From Oceanobacillus indicireducens (GTDB lineage: Bacteria; Bacillota; Bacilli; Bacillales; Amphibacillaceae): 48,735 nucleotides of DNA. The translations under genes were made by a program, and so were the position numbers. A model generated the notes under the pieces. That model did not search any database. It was not told where the DNA came from and saw nothing but the letters and a program-made list of their open reading frames with translations. The DNA is taken from the NCBI RefSeq assembly GCF_014647195.1, contig NZ_BMOS01000016.1, forward strand, positions 1 to 48,735, written 5' to 3'. Positions 7,708-16,942 of this stretch are shown here, piece by piece; the first letter of the stretch is position 1, and every line of letters starts with the position of its first letter.

Positions 7708-9228
7708 ATGAAGAAAGAGAAGAAAGGCTTTTTTCAAAGGTTTTTAGATATTGTTGAAAAGGTCGGTAATAAACTTCCCGATCCATTTATTTTATTCGTA
7801 ATACTTGCAGTTGCAATGATTATTGTTTCATGGATTTTTAGTTTGTTTAATGCAAGTGTTGTTCATCCTGGGACTGGAGAAGAACTAGACATTAATAACT
7901 TGATTTCGGGTGAAGGGCTACAATTTATATTAACTTCGATGCTTGATAACTTTACTGGATTTGCGCCATTAGGTCTTGTACTATCTATGATGCTTGGTAT
8001 TGGGTTAGCAGAGAAGGTTGGTCTATTAGATTATGCGATTCGTAAGACAGTATTAAAGGCACCATCATTTTTGCTGACGTATGTTCTCGTGTTCGTTGGT
8101 ATTTTAGGTAACTTAGCATCTGATGCTGCGGTAGTAATTATTACACCACTAGCAGCGCTAGTGTTTTATAAAGTGGGAAGACACCCGCTTGCAGGTCTTG
8201 CTGCAGGTTTTGCTGGAGCAGGAGCTGGATTTACCGCGAATTTATTTATAGCTGGTACAGACGCACTACTGGCGGGTATTTCAACCGAAGCTGCAGCGAT
8301 TATTGATGAAACGCTTGTTATCACACCTTTAGCCAACTGGTACTTCAATATTATTTCAGTTTTCATATTAACAATCATAGGTGGTTTAATTACTGATAAA
8401 TTTGTTGAACCCCGATTAGGTAAATATAAAGGCGGGGCTGTAGAAAAAGATGGTAGTGAAGAAGAGTTACCAAATGCCAAAAAAGGTTTTATCAATGCAA
8501 TTATTGCTGGTTTAGCCTATATTGCTATTGTTGCAATTGTTATCTTCGTACCAAACAGTCCACTTACAAACGAACAAGGTGGGATTGTACCTTCCCCGTT
8601 TCTTGATGGAATCATCCCGATTATTTTAATACTCTTTATTACAATTGGTGTCGCCTTTGGTGTTACGGTTGGTAGAGTGAAGTCGGGTGCAGATGTTAGT
8701 CGTTATATGTCTGAGTCCATTAAAGAAATGTCGAGTTACATTGTACTAGTATTTGCGATCGCACAGTTTATTGCCTACTTCAATTGGTCGAACCTTGGGT
8801 TATGGGTAGCGGTGAACGGTGCAGAGTTCCTAACTAGTATTAACTTTACGGGATTTGGTTTAATATTTGGATACATTATCTTTACATCATTGCTTAACTT
8901 CTTAATTACATCTGGTTCCGCTAAATGGGCGATTGAAGCACCTATTTTCGTACCGATGTTTATGCAATTAGGATACCACCCTGCATTTACGCAGGTAGCA
9001 TACAGGGTAGCGGATTCTTCGACAAATATTATGACGCCACTATTTCCGTATATGGTTATCGTCCTCTCCTTTATGAGAAAGTACGATAAGAATGCAAACA
9101 TCGGAACATATATGTCATTAATGCTTCCATATTCGCTTGCTTTCTTGACCACATGGATTATTTTAATTGCAATCTTCTACTTCACTGGTATGCCACTAGG
9201 TCCAGGATCGCCAGTATTCTTAGAGTAG
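7708..9228 (+). CDS. abgT: AbgT-family transporter
   Basis: A 506-residue integral membrane protein with about 12 hydrophobic spans. It has typical AbgT motifs: GNLASDAAVVIITPLAALVF, GFAGAGAGFTANLFIAGTDALL, NFLITSGSAKWA and VADSSTNIMTPLFPYM. AbgT imports p-aminobenzoyl-glutamate in E. coli; other members export sulfonamides. The gene starts 25 bp after the AbgB-like gene and is followed by an AbgA-like hydrolase, which favours import of a conjugate that the two hydrolases then cleave. The ribosome binding site (GGGTGAT) is modest. Confidence 0.88.
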   Translation: MKKEKKGFFQRFLDIVEKVGNKLPDPFILFVILAVAMIIVSWIFSLFNASVVHPGTGEELDINNLISGEGLQFILTSMLDNFTGFAPLGLVLSMMLGIGLAEKVGLLDYAIRKTVLKAPSFLLTYVLVFVGILGNLASDAAVVIITPLAALVFYKVGRHPLAGLAAGFAGAGAGFTANLFIAGTDALLAGISTEAAAIIDETLVITPLANWYFNIISVFILTIIGGLITDKFVEPRLGKYKGGAVEKDGSEEELPNAKKGFINAIIAGLAYIAIVAIVIFVPNSPLTNEQGGIVPSPFLDGIIPIILILFITIGVAFGVTVGRVKSGADVSRYMSESIKEMSSYIVLVFAIAQFIAYFNWSNLGLWVAVNGAEFLTSINFTGFGLIFGYIIFTSLLNFLITSGSAKWAIEAPIFVPMFMQLGYHPAFTQVAYRVADSSTNIMTPLFPYMVIVLSFMRKYDKNANIGTYMSLMLPYSLAFLTTWIILIAIFYFTGMPLGPGSPVFLE

Positions 9229-9337
9229 AAATTAAAAACCAAACCAAATGGGATAAGATATCCATTTAGGGTTGAAACTAGTTAGGAAGCTAGTGATCTA
9301 GGATTTACATAGTTGATGTATAAGGAGAAGATTAATA

Positions 9338-10624
9338 GTGAACAAGTCATTAGCAGAAAAATTAATTCACTGGAGACGTGATTTTCACCAATATCCGGAA
9401 ACAGGATTCTTGGAAATGCGAACAGCATCCATTGTTGCTTCTACTTTAGATGAATTAGGTTATTCTCTACAGTTAGGAAAAGAGGTTATGGCAAAAGAGG
9501 CTTGTATGGGGAAGCCTAATGAGATGGAAACGACTAACCATTTGAAGTGGGCAAAAGAAAATGGCGCAATGGTTGGCTATTTGTATCAATTTGAAGAAGG
9601 TTATACAGGAATCGTTGCCACGTATGATACTGGGAAAAAAGGTCCTACCATTGCAGTTAGAGTTGACATGGATGCACTGGATATTGATGAAGTTTTAGAT
9701 GAAGAGCATGTTCCCGTAAAAGAAGGTTTCCGCTCAAAGGTTCCTCATAAGATGCATGCGTGTGGTCATGATGCACATACATCGATTGGATTGGGACTAG
9801 CAACCATGATTGCTGAGAATAAAGATAACCTTACCGGAGTTATAAAATTAATCTTTCAGCCTGCTGAAGAGGGAACTCGTGGTGCAAAGGCGATGGTAGA
9901 AGCAGATGTTGTAAAGGATGTTGATTATTTCATTGCCATCCACGTTGGAACAGGGGTTCCGCATCGGCATTTTGTTGCTTCGAATAATGGATTTTTAGCT
10001 ACATCTAAGCTAGACGTTACTTTTCATGGTGTTGCCTCTCACGCTGGTAGTAAACCGGAGGAAGGTCGTAATGCTTTACTCGCTGCGGCAACTGCTGCAT
10101 TAAATATTTATGCAATACCACGGCATTCCCATGGAGTAACACGTGTGAATATTGGAGAAATGCACGCAGGTTCAGGAAGAAACATTATTCCGAATCAGGC
10201 GACATTGAAAGTGGAGACACGTGGAGAGACATCCGAAATTAATCAATATGTAAGAAAGCAAATTGAATCAATTGTTCAGGGTGCAGCAAAAATGTATCAA
10301 AATGAATATGAGATTAAGGTTGTTGGTGAAGCGAAAAGTAGTACTGGATCGATAGAATTAGCAGAAATATTAAGTACAAGTGCAAAGGAACATCCTTTCT
10401 TTGAAAAATCATTGTTAGAAAGCAATGAAAGTGCTGGCTCTGAGGATGCGACCTTCTTCATGGAAGAAGTGAAGAAGAATGGTGGTTTGGCAACTTATTG
10501 CATCTTTGGAACGGAACTAGCAGCAGGACATCATAATGAAAGATTTGATATTAATGAAGAAACGCTCTTACCATCAGTTGAAGTGTTATATCATGCTCTT
10601 TTAAAATTGAGTAAGCATGTGTGA
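9338..10624 (+). CDS. abgA: M20 amidohydrolase, AbgA-like
   Basis: A 428-residue M20 amidohydrolase starting with GTG, with AAGGAGAAG upstream. It shows RRDFHQYPETGFLEMRTA at the N-terminus, the metal motif MHACGHDAHTSIG around residue 139, QPAEEGTRGAKAM with the catalytic Glu pair, the dimerisation segment HAGSKPEEGRNA, and C-terminal SEDATFFMEEV plus FGTELAAGHHNERFD. The N-terminal insert and the C-terminal HH motif match AbgA rather than HipO. With the AbgB-like protein it should form the aminobenzoyl-glutamate hydrolase. A terminator follows directly. Confidence 0.8.
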   Translation: MNKSLAEKLIHWRRDFHQYPETGFLEMRTASIVASTLDELGYSLQLGKEVMAKEACMGKPNEMETTNHLKWAKENGAMVGYLYQFEEGYTGIVATYDTGKKGPTIAVRVDMDALDIDEVLDEEHVPVKEGFRSKVPHKMHACGHDAHTSIGLGLATMIAENKDNLTGVIKLIFQPAEEGTRGAKAMVEADVVKDVDYFIAIHVGTGVPHRHFVASNNGFLATSKLDVTFHGVASHAGSKPEEGRNALLAAATAALNIYAIPRHSHGVTRVNIGEMHAGSGRNIIPNQATLKVETRGETSEINQYVRKQIESIVQGAAKMYQNEYEIKVVGEAKSSTGSIELAEILSTSAKEHPFFEKSLLESNESAGSEDATFFMEEVKKNGGLATYCIFGTELAAGHHNERFDINEETLLPSVEVLYHALLKLSKHV

Positions 10625-10627
10625 AAA

Positions 10628-10671
10628 ACAGAAAAAATCGTCCACGTTTATCTGTGGATGGTTTTTTCTGT
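10628..10671 (+). terminator. Terminator after abgA-like gene
   Basis: ACAGAAAAAATCGTCCAC (10628-10645) pairs with GTGGATGGTTTTTTCTGT (10654-10671), with one G-T wobble. The T-run lies inside the right arm. It separates the abg-like genes from the hydrolases beginning at 10986. Confidence 0.8.
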
Positions 10672-10985
10672 ATATGTAATAGAATTCGCATTTCCATATT
10701 TGAATAATGGTTCGTACTTTCCTGGTTTAAGGGGATTGGTTGTTTATTTCAAGTTCAACACTTATCTGACAATGGCTTGGATTGTTCGTTTAGTAGCAAC
10801 AACGTCGCTGAAGATTCGAACATGGCTTGCAAACCAATCTGTAAATTATCCAGCTGCCCAGAACGAAACAATTCCCTGAAGACAAACAACCTTCCTACAG
10901 TACTATACAAGTTAACAGATATTATGTATAATTTGAATAAAGGAATATATATGGACATTTTCCTATTTTGATGGAGGTTTTTATC
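10672..10985. other. Intergenic region before HipO-type gene
   Basis: About 310 bp with no convincing gene; short frames on both strands lack ribosome binding sites. TATAAT at 10927-10932 is a candidate -10 box. GGAGG at 10973-10977 is the ribosome binding site of the next gene. Confidence 0.45.
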
Positions 10986-12179
10986 GTGAAATTAAAGAAT
11001 TACGTGAATCAGATTGAAAAGGAAGTTATCGAGATAAGAAGACATCTTCACAAATATCCTGAGCTTAGTAACCAGGAAAAAGAAACTTCCAATTATATTC
11101 AACAAAAATTAACGGAATATGGAATTTCTTTTGAAACCGGATTTGCAACATATGGAGTGCTTGGCATTATTAAAGGGAAGCATTCTGGAAAAACGGTTGC
11201 TTTACGGGCAGATATGGATGCGCTTTCAATGCAGGAAGAGAACGATCATGACTTTGTATCCGTGCACCCGAACGTCATGCACGCATGTGGGCATGATGCG
11301 CATACGGCGATGTTACTTGGTGCAGGGTATGTACTAAAACAGATGGAGGAGAAGTTGCACGGGACCGTACTACTTGTTTTTCAACCGGCGGAAGAAGATT
11401 CGCCAATTGGTGGAGCACAAGTGATGATGGATGATGGGGTGTTCGATACCTACAAACCAGATGTTATTTACGGACAGCATGTATGGCCAACGCTTCCAAC
11501 TGGACAAGTAGGTGTAACCGACCGGGAAATGATGGGGGCATCTGACCGATTTAAGATTGTCTTAAAAGGCCGTGGAGGTCATGCAAGCATGCCACATCAG
11601 ACAAGTGATGTAGTCGTAGCTGCAGGGCATTTAATTACGAGCCTACAGACGATTGTGAGTAGAAATCTGGATCCATTAGAAGCATCTGTCGTTACGGTAA
11701 GTGTCCTCCGTGCTGGCAGTATGCCGAACGTCATTCCAACTGAGGTGGTTTTGGAAGGATCGATTCGAACGTACAGTGAAGCAATTCGTGAAAAGTTAAA
11801 ACACCGTTTTTTCACGATGGTTAATCAAGTTGCAGAAGCTTTTGAAGCAGAAGTAGCTATTCAATATAAAGATGGTTATCCAGCAACTGTGAATACGCCG
11901 GAATGGGCAGAGACAGTTAGGCAGTCTGCAAGAAAAGTGTTAGGAGAAGATGCGACCCCAGTTGTCAAACCTTCGATGGCTGGAGAAGACTTTGGACGTT
12001 TCCTAAAAAAATATCCTGGTTGCTTTATTTGGCTTGGTGTACAACTTGAGAATGAAGAGGAGCGAGTGCCACTACATGATCCCCATTTTAAAATAAATGA
12101 AGCTGCCTTGTCCAATGGAACCGGATTACTTGCGCAGGTTGCTGTGGATACATTAGAGAGATTACGGGGAGAAGAATAA
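10986..12179 (+). CDS. M20 N-acyl-amino-acid amidohydrolase, HipO-type
   Basis: A 397-residue M20D hydrolase. Motifs are RRHLHKYPELSNQEKET, ADMDALSMQEEN, MHACGHDAH at residues 98-106, QPAEEDSPIGGAQ, GQHVWPTLPTGQVG, GRGGHASMPHQT and SMAGEDFGRFL near the C-terminus. The family removes acyl groups such as hippurate, N-acetyl or indole-acetyl from amino acids. I use GTG 10986, eight bases after GGAGG; an ATG at 10968 has no ribosome binding site. It is followed at once by a decayed M20 gene and then an M20C hydrolase, so the operon processes several N-blocked amino acids. Substrate not determinable. Confidence 0.82.
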   Translation: MKLKNYVNQIEKEVIEIRRHLHKYPELSNQEKETSNYIQQKLTEYGISFETGFATYGVLGIIKGKHSGKTVALRADMDALSMQEENDHDFVSVHPNVMHACGHDAHTAMLLGAGYVLKQMEEKLHGTVLLVFQPAEEDSPIGGAQVMMDDGVFDTYKPDVIYGQHVWPTLPTGQVGVTDREMMGASDRFKIVLKGRGGHASMPHQTSDVVVAAGHLITSLQTIVSRNLDPLEASVVTVSVLRAGSMPNVIPTEVVLEGSIRTYSEAIREKLKHRFFTMVNQVAEAFEAEVAIQYKDGYPATVNTPEWAETVRQSARKVLGEDATPVVKPSMAGEDFGRFLKKYPGCFIWLGVQLENEEERVPLHDPHFKINEAALSNGTGLLAQVAVDTLERLRGEE

Positions 12180-12180
12180 A

Positions 12181-12741
12181 ATGAGTGGATTTCTAAATAA
12201 GTTAACACTGACGCCTTAGGGGTGGCGGCGAGATTTTTATCAGTTTCCAGAACTAGGGTTTATGGAATATGTGACCACGTATAAGTTGGATAAATAACTA
12301 CAGAAACTTAAGTTTAAGACATTTTATAGGTGAGAATGCCATAGATTTGTTCGCAGCGACTGCAGCAGCATCCATGCAGTGTGAAGTGATTCGCATCACA
12401 AGGCGACGGCGATGCATGATGTTGATTGTGAGATAGATCATATTGGTGTTATCGATCCATTTACATGTGATGATGCGATTATTCCTTTGGTCCAGCAGGC
12501 TTGTAAAGAGAGTTTCTATGCAAGAGAAATCTTCCCAGAAGTAGCTGTTTCTGGCTCTAAGGATTGCAGTTTTATGATAAACCGTGTTCAAGTGCGTGTA
12601 GGCAAGGCGACCTATATGATGTTTGGAATGAATTTAAATTATCCGCATCATCATCCCCCGTTTGATTTTCAGGAAGTAGTGTTGTCTGTAGCGATTGAGG
12701 CGTTTATAAATGTGATTAGGGAGGCGCATGGAAATGAATGA
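12181..12741 (+). pseudogene. Decayed AbgA-like M20 amidohydrolase
   Basis: The start (12181 onward) reads MSGFLNKLTLTP, a stop, then WRRDFYQFPELGFMEYVTTYKLDK and another stop, matching the N-terminus of AbgA-like proteins. The middle is missing. From 12409 a frame resumes with AMHDVDCEIDHIG and runs to SGSKDCSFMINRVQ, KATYMMFGMNLNYPHHHPPFDF and a stop at 12741, which is the C-terminal quarter. About 200 codons including the metal-binding motif are deleted. It resembles the AbgA-like protein at 9338 and not the adjacent HipO-type one. It still overlaps the next gene by 8 bp, preserving the operon. Confidence 0.8.
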
Positions 12742-13981
12742 ATTTCACGTATGGCTGGAAGAAAAATTGCTTGAACTAAACCTCACGAAAACGATGAATG
12801 TTCCTGATGGCTTTTCACGCCTCAGTTTTACCGAAGAGGAAAAAGAGGCGCATCAGCAATTTAAAAATATTGCAGTTGAACTTGAACTAACAACCTATCA
12901 GGATGTAATTGGAAACCAATGGGCATTGTGGGAAGTGAGCCCAGATGAAAAAATCATTGCGATGGGCTCTCACTTGGATACGGTGTATGGCGGTGGTGGC
13001 TATGATGGGACAGCTGGGATATTGGCGGCATTTGGAGTAATCAAGCTGATGAAAAGGGAAGGGTTTGTTCCGAAAAAGAATCTGGCAGTTATTTGTTTTG
13101 TGTCGGAAGAGTCCGCAAGATTTGCTGTATCTACCGTTGGAAGTAAAGCAGTTATAGGGAAACTGAATAAGGAAGAGATGGCGAAACTTCAAGATAAAGA
13201 TGGCATTTATCTAAAGGATGCAATGGAATCCTTTGGTGTCAAATGGGACTTGATTGACCAAGCAGAGGTCCCGGAAGAGAAAATTGAACGTTTTCTTGAA
13301 CTTCATATTGAACAGGGAACCATTTTAGAAGATGCAGGGGCCCAAATTGGTATTGTAAGTGGAATAGCCTGTCCGGTTCGACTAAAAGTTCAAGTAAAGG
13401 GTCACGCAAATCATACTGGTACAACACCGATGAACGAACGGAAAGATGCATTCGCGGCAATTGCTCCCTTAATTACCTTTGTTCGAGAAGAGGCCCTGAA
13501 ATGGAATGAAACATCAGATGTTCCACTTGTTGCAACCGTGAGTACAGTTCAATTGAAGCCCAATGCCATGAATGTGATCCCAGAAGAAGTTGAGCTTGGA
13601 ATTGACATTCGAAGTGTAGATGATGAACTAAAACGTACATTTGCAAGAGAAGTAACAGCATTTTGCAGTGACATTGAAAGAAAGGAACATGTAATGATAA
13701 AGGTTGAAACGTTGGTTGATAATGATTCAGTTATGCTTGATGATCGCGTCCATGAAAACTTATTAGAAGCAAGTCGTACCAAGGGATATAAGACGTTATC
13801 TATGAACAGTGGTGCTGGCCATGATGTCATGAATATGGCGCTAAAATGGCCAGCAGGGTTGATATTTATTCCTTGTAGAGACGGACTTAGCCACCACCCG
13901 AAGGAGCATGCAGAGATAGCTGATGTTGAAAAAGGTATCCGAACCATGGTATATTATTTAAAAAATGAAGCTGGTGAATAG
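12734..13981 (+). CDS. M20C hydrolase, allantoate / N-carbamoyl amino acid type
   Basis: A 415-residue Zn-dependent hydrolase of the HyuC/AmaB/AllC group. H80 and D82 lie in GSHLDTVYGGGGYDG; CFVSEESARFAVSTVGSKA has the catalytic and metal Glu residues. HIEQGTILEDAG, KGHANHTGTTPMNERKDA and SGAGHDVMNMA are family hallmarks. Members hydrolyse N-carbamoyl-L-amino acids, allantoate or beta-ureidopropionate. I prefer ATG 12734, nine bases after GGGAGG; ATG 12728 is only three bases from it. The position among other amidohydrolases favours N-carbamoyl or N-acyl amino acids. Confidence 0.82.
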   Translation: MNEFHVWLEEKLLELNLTKTMNVPDGFSRLSFTEEEKEAHQQFKNIAVELELTTYQDVIGNQWALWEVSPDEKIIAMGSHLDTVYGGGGYDGTAGILAAFGVIKLMKREGFVPKKNLAVICFVSEESARFAVSTVGSKAVIGKLNKEEMAKLQDKDGIYLKDAMESFGVKWDLIDQAEVPEEKIERFLELHIEQGTILEDAGAQIGIVSGIACPVRLKVQVKGHANHTGTTPMNERKDAFAAIAPLITFVREEALKWNETSDVPLVATVSTVQLKPNAMNVIPEEVELGIDIRSVDDELKRTFAREVTAFCSDIERKEHVMIKVETLVDNDSVMLDDRVHENLLEASRTKGYKTLSMNSGAGHDVMNMALKWPAGLIFIPCRDGLSHHPKEHAEIADVEKGIRTMVYYLKNEAGE

Positions 13982-13982
13982 C

Positions 13983-15278
13983 ATGAACATACGGATTGCT
14001 ATCGTAGGGCCTAAAGACTCAGTTGAAAAAATAAAAACTGTCACAAAAGGATTTCCAGAAGCTACTTTCGATGCTTTTATTTATGAAAAGCATAGCGAAC
14101 TGGATGCGATTCTAAAAGAAAATGGCCATCGATATGATCAATGGTACTTTTCTGGGATTTTGAATTATTCCTATGTTATTGAGAATCAGCTAATAGATAA
14201 AGACAGGGCAATCTATCCCAAACTATATGGTTCGAGTTTCCTGGAAACACTTCTAGAAGCGCAGGTGAAGGATAGAAAAATCTATAAGCATTTTAGTGTG
14301 GACGTTGTTAAATCGGAAGAAATGGATAACGTGTTACACTTTAGCAACCTGAGTAATCTGACTTTTTATAATAGCCAATGGAAAGGCTATCAAAATATTT
14401 CTGACTTAGTAGAATTTCATAAAGAACAATATGAAAGCGGACGAACAGAAATTGCAATCACATCTATTCGAGAAATTTGTACAGCGTTACAAAAAAAAGG
14501 AATCCCTGCCTACCGAGCAACTCCATCCTATCTTGCGATTCGATTTTCGCTTGAACTATTGATAGAGAGGGCGCAGACGAATCGTTATAAAAATGCACAA
14601 ATGGCTATTATCGGTTTTCGTGGAGAGTTTAATACAAGGGAGAAGGATGATCTCCATTATTCCTTTAAATTAAAGAATAAAGAACTTGATCTTAAACGTA
14701 CTTTGTTACATTTTACCGAAAAGGTAAATGGCTCTTTCATGCAGTTGGGGGATGGTCTGTTTTTTATATTCACAACAAGAGGAGAGCTTGGACCAGTTCG
14801 AGAAAAAGATTTATTTATCATCAAAGAAGATGTGAAACTTCAAAACAATATCGATTTGAGTATTTCCATTGGATATGGGGAAACTGCTCTCCAAGCAGAA
14901 CACCATGTAAGATATGGTTTTAATCAGAGCCAGGCAGATGAGTCGATCATAGTTGTAGAGAATGACCATTCTATTGTCGTAAAAGGTCCGGACGAGGTTA
15001 ATTTTTCTTATCGACCGGTTCAGCTAGGTGAAGCCTGGATGAATAAGCTGAATAACGTAAGTCCTGTAGTTGTTTCGAAAATTGAGGCATATACACAGCA
15101 ATATGGAAAGCTTGAATTTTCGTCCCAAGATGTTGCGCGCTGGGTTCAATGTACAGAGCGTAACGGTAGAAGGATTGTAAGTGAAATGCAAAAGGCAGGT
15201 ATTATAGAGCTATGTGGAGAAATGCAGTTAGGTTCTCGCGGTAGACCAAGAAAGCTTTATCGATTTATTACTGCCTAA
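13983..15278 (+). CDS. Putative transcriptional regulator, C-terminal winged helix
   Basis: A 431-residue protein one base after the M20C gene and thus in the same operon. The first 110 residues (RIAIVGPKDSVEKI) look like a receiver-like or ligand-binding alpha/beta domain. The middle (QMAIIGFRGEFNT to SISIGYGETALQAEHHVRYGFNQS) resembles a degenerate GGDEF or nucleotide-cyclase-like domain, with GYGE where GGDEF-type proteins have their signature spacing. The last 70 residues (FSSQDVARWVQCTERNGRRIVSEMQKAGII, then SRGRPRKLYRF) are a winged helix. I infer an operon-specific regulator that senses a substrate. No named family recognised. Confidence 0.6.
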   Translation: MNIRIAIVGPKDSVEKIKTVTKGFPEATFDAFIYEKHSELDAILKENGHRYDQWYFSGILNYSYVIENQLIDKDRAIYPKLYGSSFLETLLEAQVKDRKIYKHFSVDVVKSEEMDNVLHFSNLSNLTFYNSQWKGYQNISDLVEFHKEQYESGRTEIAITSIREICTALQKKGIPAYRATPSYLAIRFSLELLIERAQTNRYKNAQMAIIGFRGEFNTREKDDLHYSFKLKNKELDLKRTLLHFTEKVNGSFMQLGDGLFFIFTTRGELGPVREKDLFIIKEDVKLQNNIDLSISIGYGETALQAEHHVRYGFNQSQADESIIVVENDHSIVVKGPDEVNFSYRPVQLGEAWMNKLNNVSPVVVSKIEAYTQQYGKLEFSSQDVARWVQCTERNGRRIVSEMQKAGIIELCGEMQLGSRGRPRKLYRFITA

Positions 15279-15708
15279 TTGATATGAGGTGAATAGGTGT
15301 ATAGAAAAAGTTTTCTCTTGGTAATGTTTTGGGATGGTGTGAGAGTAACTGGAAATAAACTGCTGGAACCATTTATACCTTTCGTTATTTTAGATAGTTA
15401 CTCAGACTTTTCGTGGGAATCTCCCATGCTAGAAAGCGGCCAAATCAGGTATTGAAGAATATTATGTACACTAAAGGAAAAACACGTAGTCAGCACAAAA
15501 AGACGAAAAGAATCCTATTTTGATCTTTTCGTCTCTTTACATTATATTTTTCAGAGAGTGGATGCTTACATACTCACCCAATTATTTCTTCTTGCAGCAA
15601 GCACGGCATTCATCCGATAACCTTCAATTTCATCATGATAGAGGATGCATGATTCTTCAATGTCCTATCAGAAGTGGATTCAAAAGTATCTTAATTACTT
15701 TTTGTTAT
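15279..15708. other. Intergenic region between convergent operons
   Basis: About 430 bp without a gene. It holds the terminator at 15501-15538; the rest, up to the stop of the SolA-like gene at 15709, shows nothing I recognise. Confidence 0.5.
15501..15538 (+). terminator. Terminator of amidohydrolase operon
   Basis: AGACGAAAAGA (15501-15511) and TCTTTTCGTCT (15524-15534) form a perfect 11-bp stem followed by CTTTACATTAT and preceded by A-residues. It could serve both converging operons. Confidence 0.8.
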
Positions 15709-16848
15709 TCATTGTAGCTGAATGTTTGAGAACCTGTTCGGATCAAGGTGGGAAACATCATAATTTGTTTTCCCATGAATGATTAATTCAGAAATAATTT
15801 TACCAATGGTCGGGGCTAACTTGAATCCATGACCAGAAAATCCGCTTGCAATGAAGACATTTTTTAAATTTGACAGCGCTCCTAACATTGCGTGGTTGTC
15901 TGGTGTATATGCATCCATGTATGGGGTTGCCCGAACAGGATCTGGATACAAAACAGGTAAAAGTCTTTTTACGGATTCTGTAAGTTTTTCGATTTCTTCT
16001 GGGTAGACATCTCTATATAATAAATCGGGATCATCAATCGTTAACGGATCCTTCGTGTAAGAAGCTTTCACCATCGTTCCATCTAAAGTAGGAGCTCCTG
16101 TTAATCGAAAGTCCCCACGCAATCTGGCAAAGATAGGTAATTTATTAGGAAGAACAAGATCGAGATTTTTAGGTGCAAACCAGGTGAGTAATAATCTTTT
16201 AGGAATCAATTTATCTTTCAGTTCTGGAAGAAGTTTGAATGACCATGCTCCAGTTGTGACAACAACCTTTTTAACCTTGAAAGTTCTTCCAGAGGTAATA
16301 ATCTCTACGCCATCATCATCTGGTATAATTTGTTCAACACTGGAGTAGGGTTTTAATTCAGCACCATACTTTTTTGCTTGGTACGCTGCGGACACAACAG
16401 CCAACTCCGGTCGGATGAATCCAGCATTTTTATCAAGGATGACCACATCGTTATCGTATAATTTAAATTGGGGATAACGTTTTCTAGCTGCTTCTTTGTC
16501 TAAAATTTCATGTTCTAATTGGAACTCTTCGATGCTTTCTTTGATAACTTTTATTTCTGCGCTGTCTTCTTCTCCAATCATCAGTCCACCATTTAAAGTT
16601 AAGAGAGAGTTTTGACTTTCCTGCTCTAGGTCTCGCCAAAGTACTTTTGCTTCTTTAAGGAGGGGAACATATTCTGGTCCTTCCATGTAAGCTGTTCGAA
16701 ATAGCCTGGATTCGCCACCTGCTGCGGTTCTATCATTTCCTATTCCAAACTTTTCAAACCCAAGAACAGTAACTCTATTTTTAGCGAGTTGCCATGCTGT
16801 CATACTTCCCATCGTTCCTAAACCAATAATCCCAACCTCTGCATCCAC
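15709..16848 (-). CDS. SolA-like FAD-dependent amine oxidase
   Basis: A 379-residue flavoprotein related to monomeric sarcosine oxidase and N-methyltryptophan oxidase. It has an N-terminal dinucleotide motif GLGTMGS, then GGESRLFRTAY, and the C-terminal FAD segment ASGFSGHGFKLAPTIGK. The start is GTG with GAGGAGG upstream. In monomeric sarcosine oxidase FAD is bound covalently to a Cys before the C-MYT-like segment; here the aligned stretch is ATPYMDAYTPDNH, with Tyr in that place, so FAD is probably not covalently held. It is the last gene of the minus-strand operon, about 95 bp after the symporter. Substrate likely an N-methyl amino acid or secondary amine. Confidence 0.75.
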   Translation of the reverse strand: MDAEVGIIGLGTMGSMTAWQLAKNRVTVLGFEKFGIGNDRTAAGGESRLFRTAYMEGPEYVPLLKEAKVLWRDLEQESQNSLLTLNGGLMIGEEDSAEIKVIKESIEEFQLEHEILDKEAARKRYPQFKLYDNDVVILDKNAGFIRPELAVVSAAYQAKKYGAELKPYSSVEQIIPDDDGVEIITSGRTFKVKKVVVTTGAWSFKLLPELKDKLIPKRLLLTWFAPKNLDLVLPNKLPIFARLRGDFRLTGAPTLDGTMVKASYTKDPLTIDDPDLLYRDVYPEEIEKLTESVKRLLPVLYPDPVRATPYMDAYTPDNHAMLGALSNLKNVFIASGFSGHGFKLAPTIGKIISELIIHGKTNYDVSHLDPNRFSNIQLQ

Positions 16849-16942
16849 AATTATTCCTCCTCGTTTATTTGTACTTAGCTTACAATAATAAGTTTATTAT
16901 TCATTTTATAGTTTATTTTCTGGAAATTAAAAGTGTTGTATA

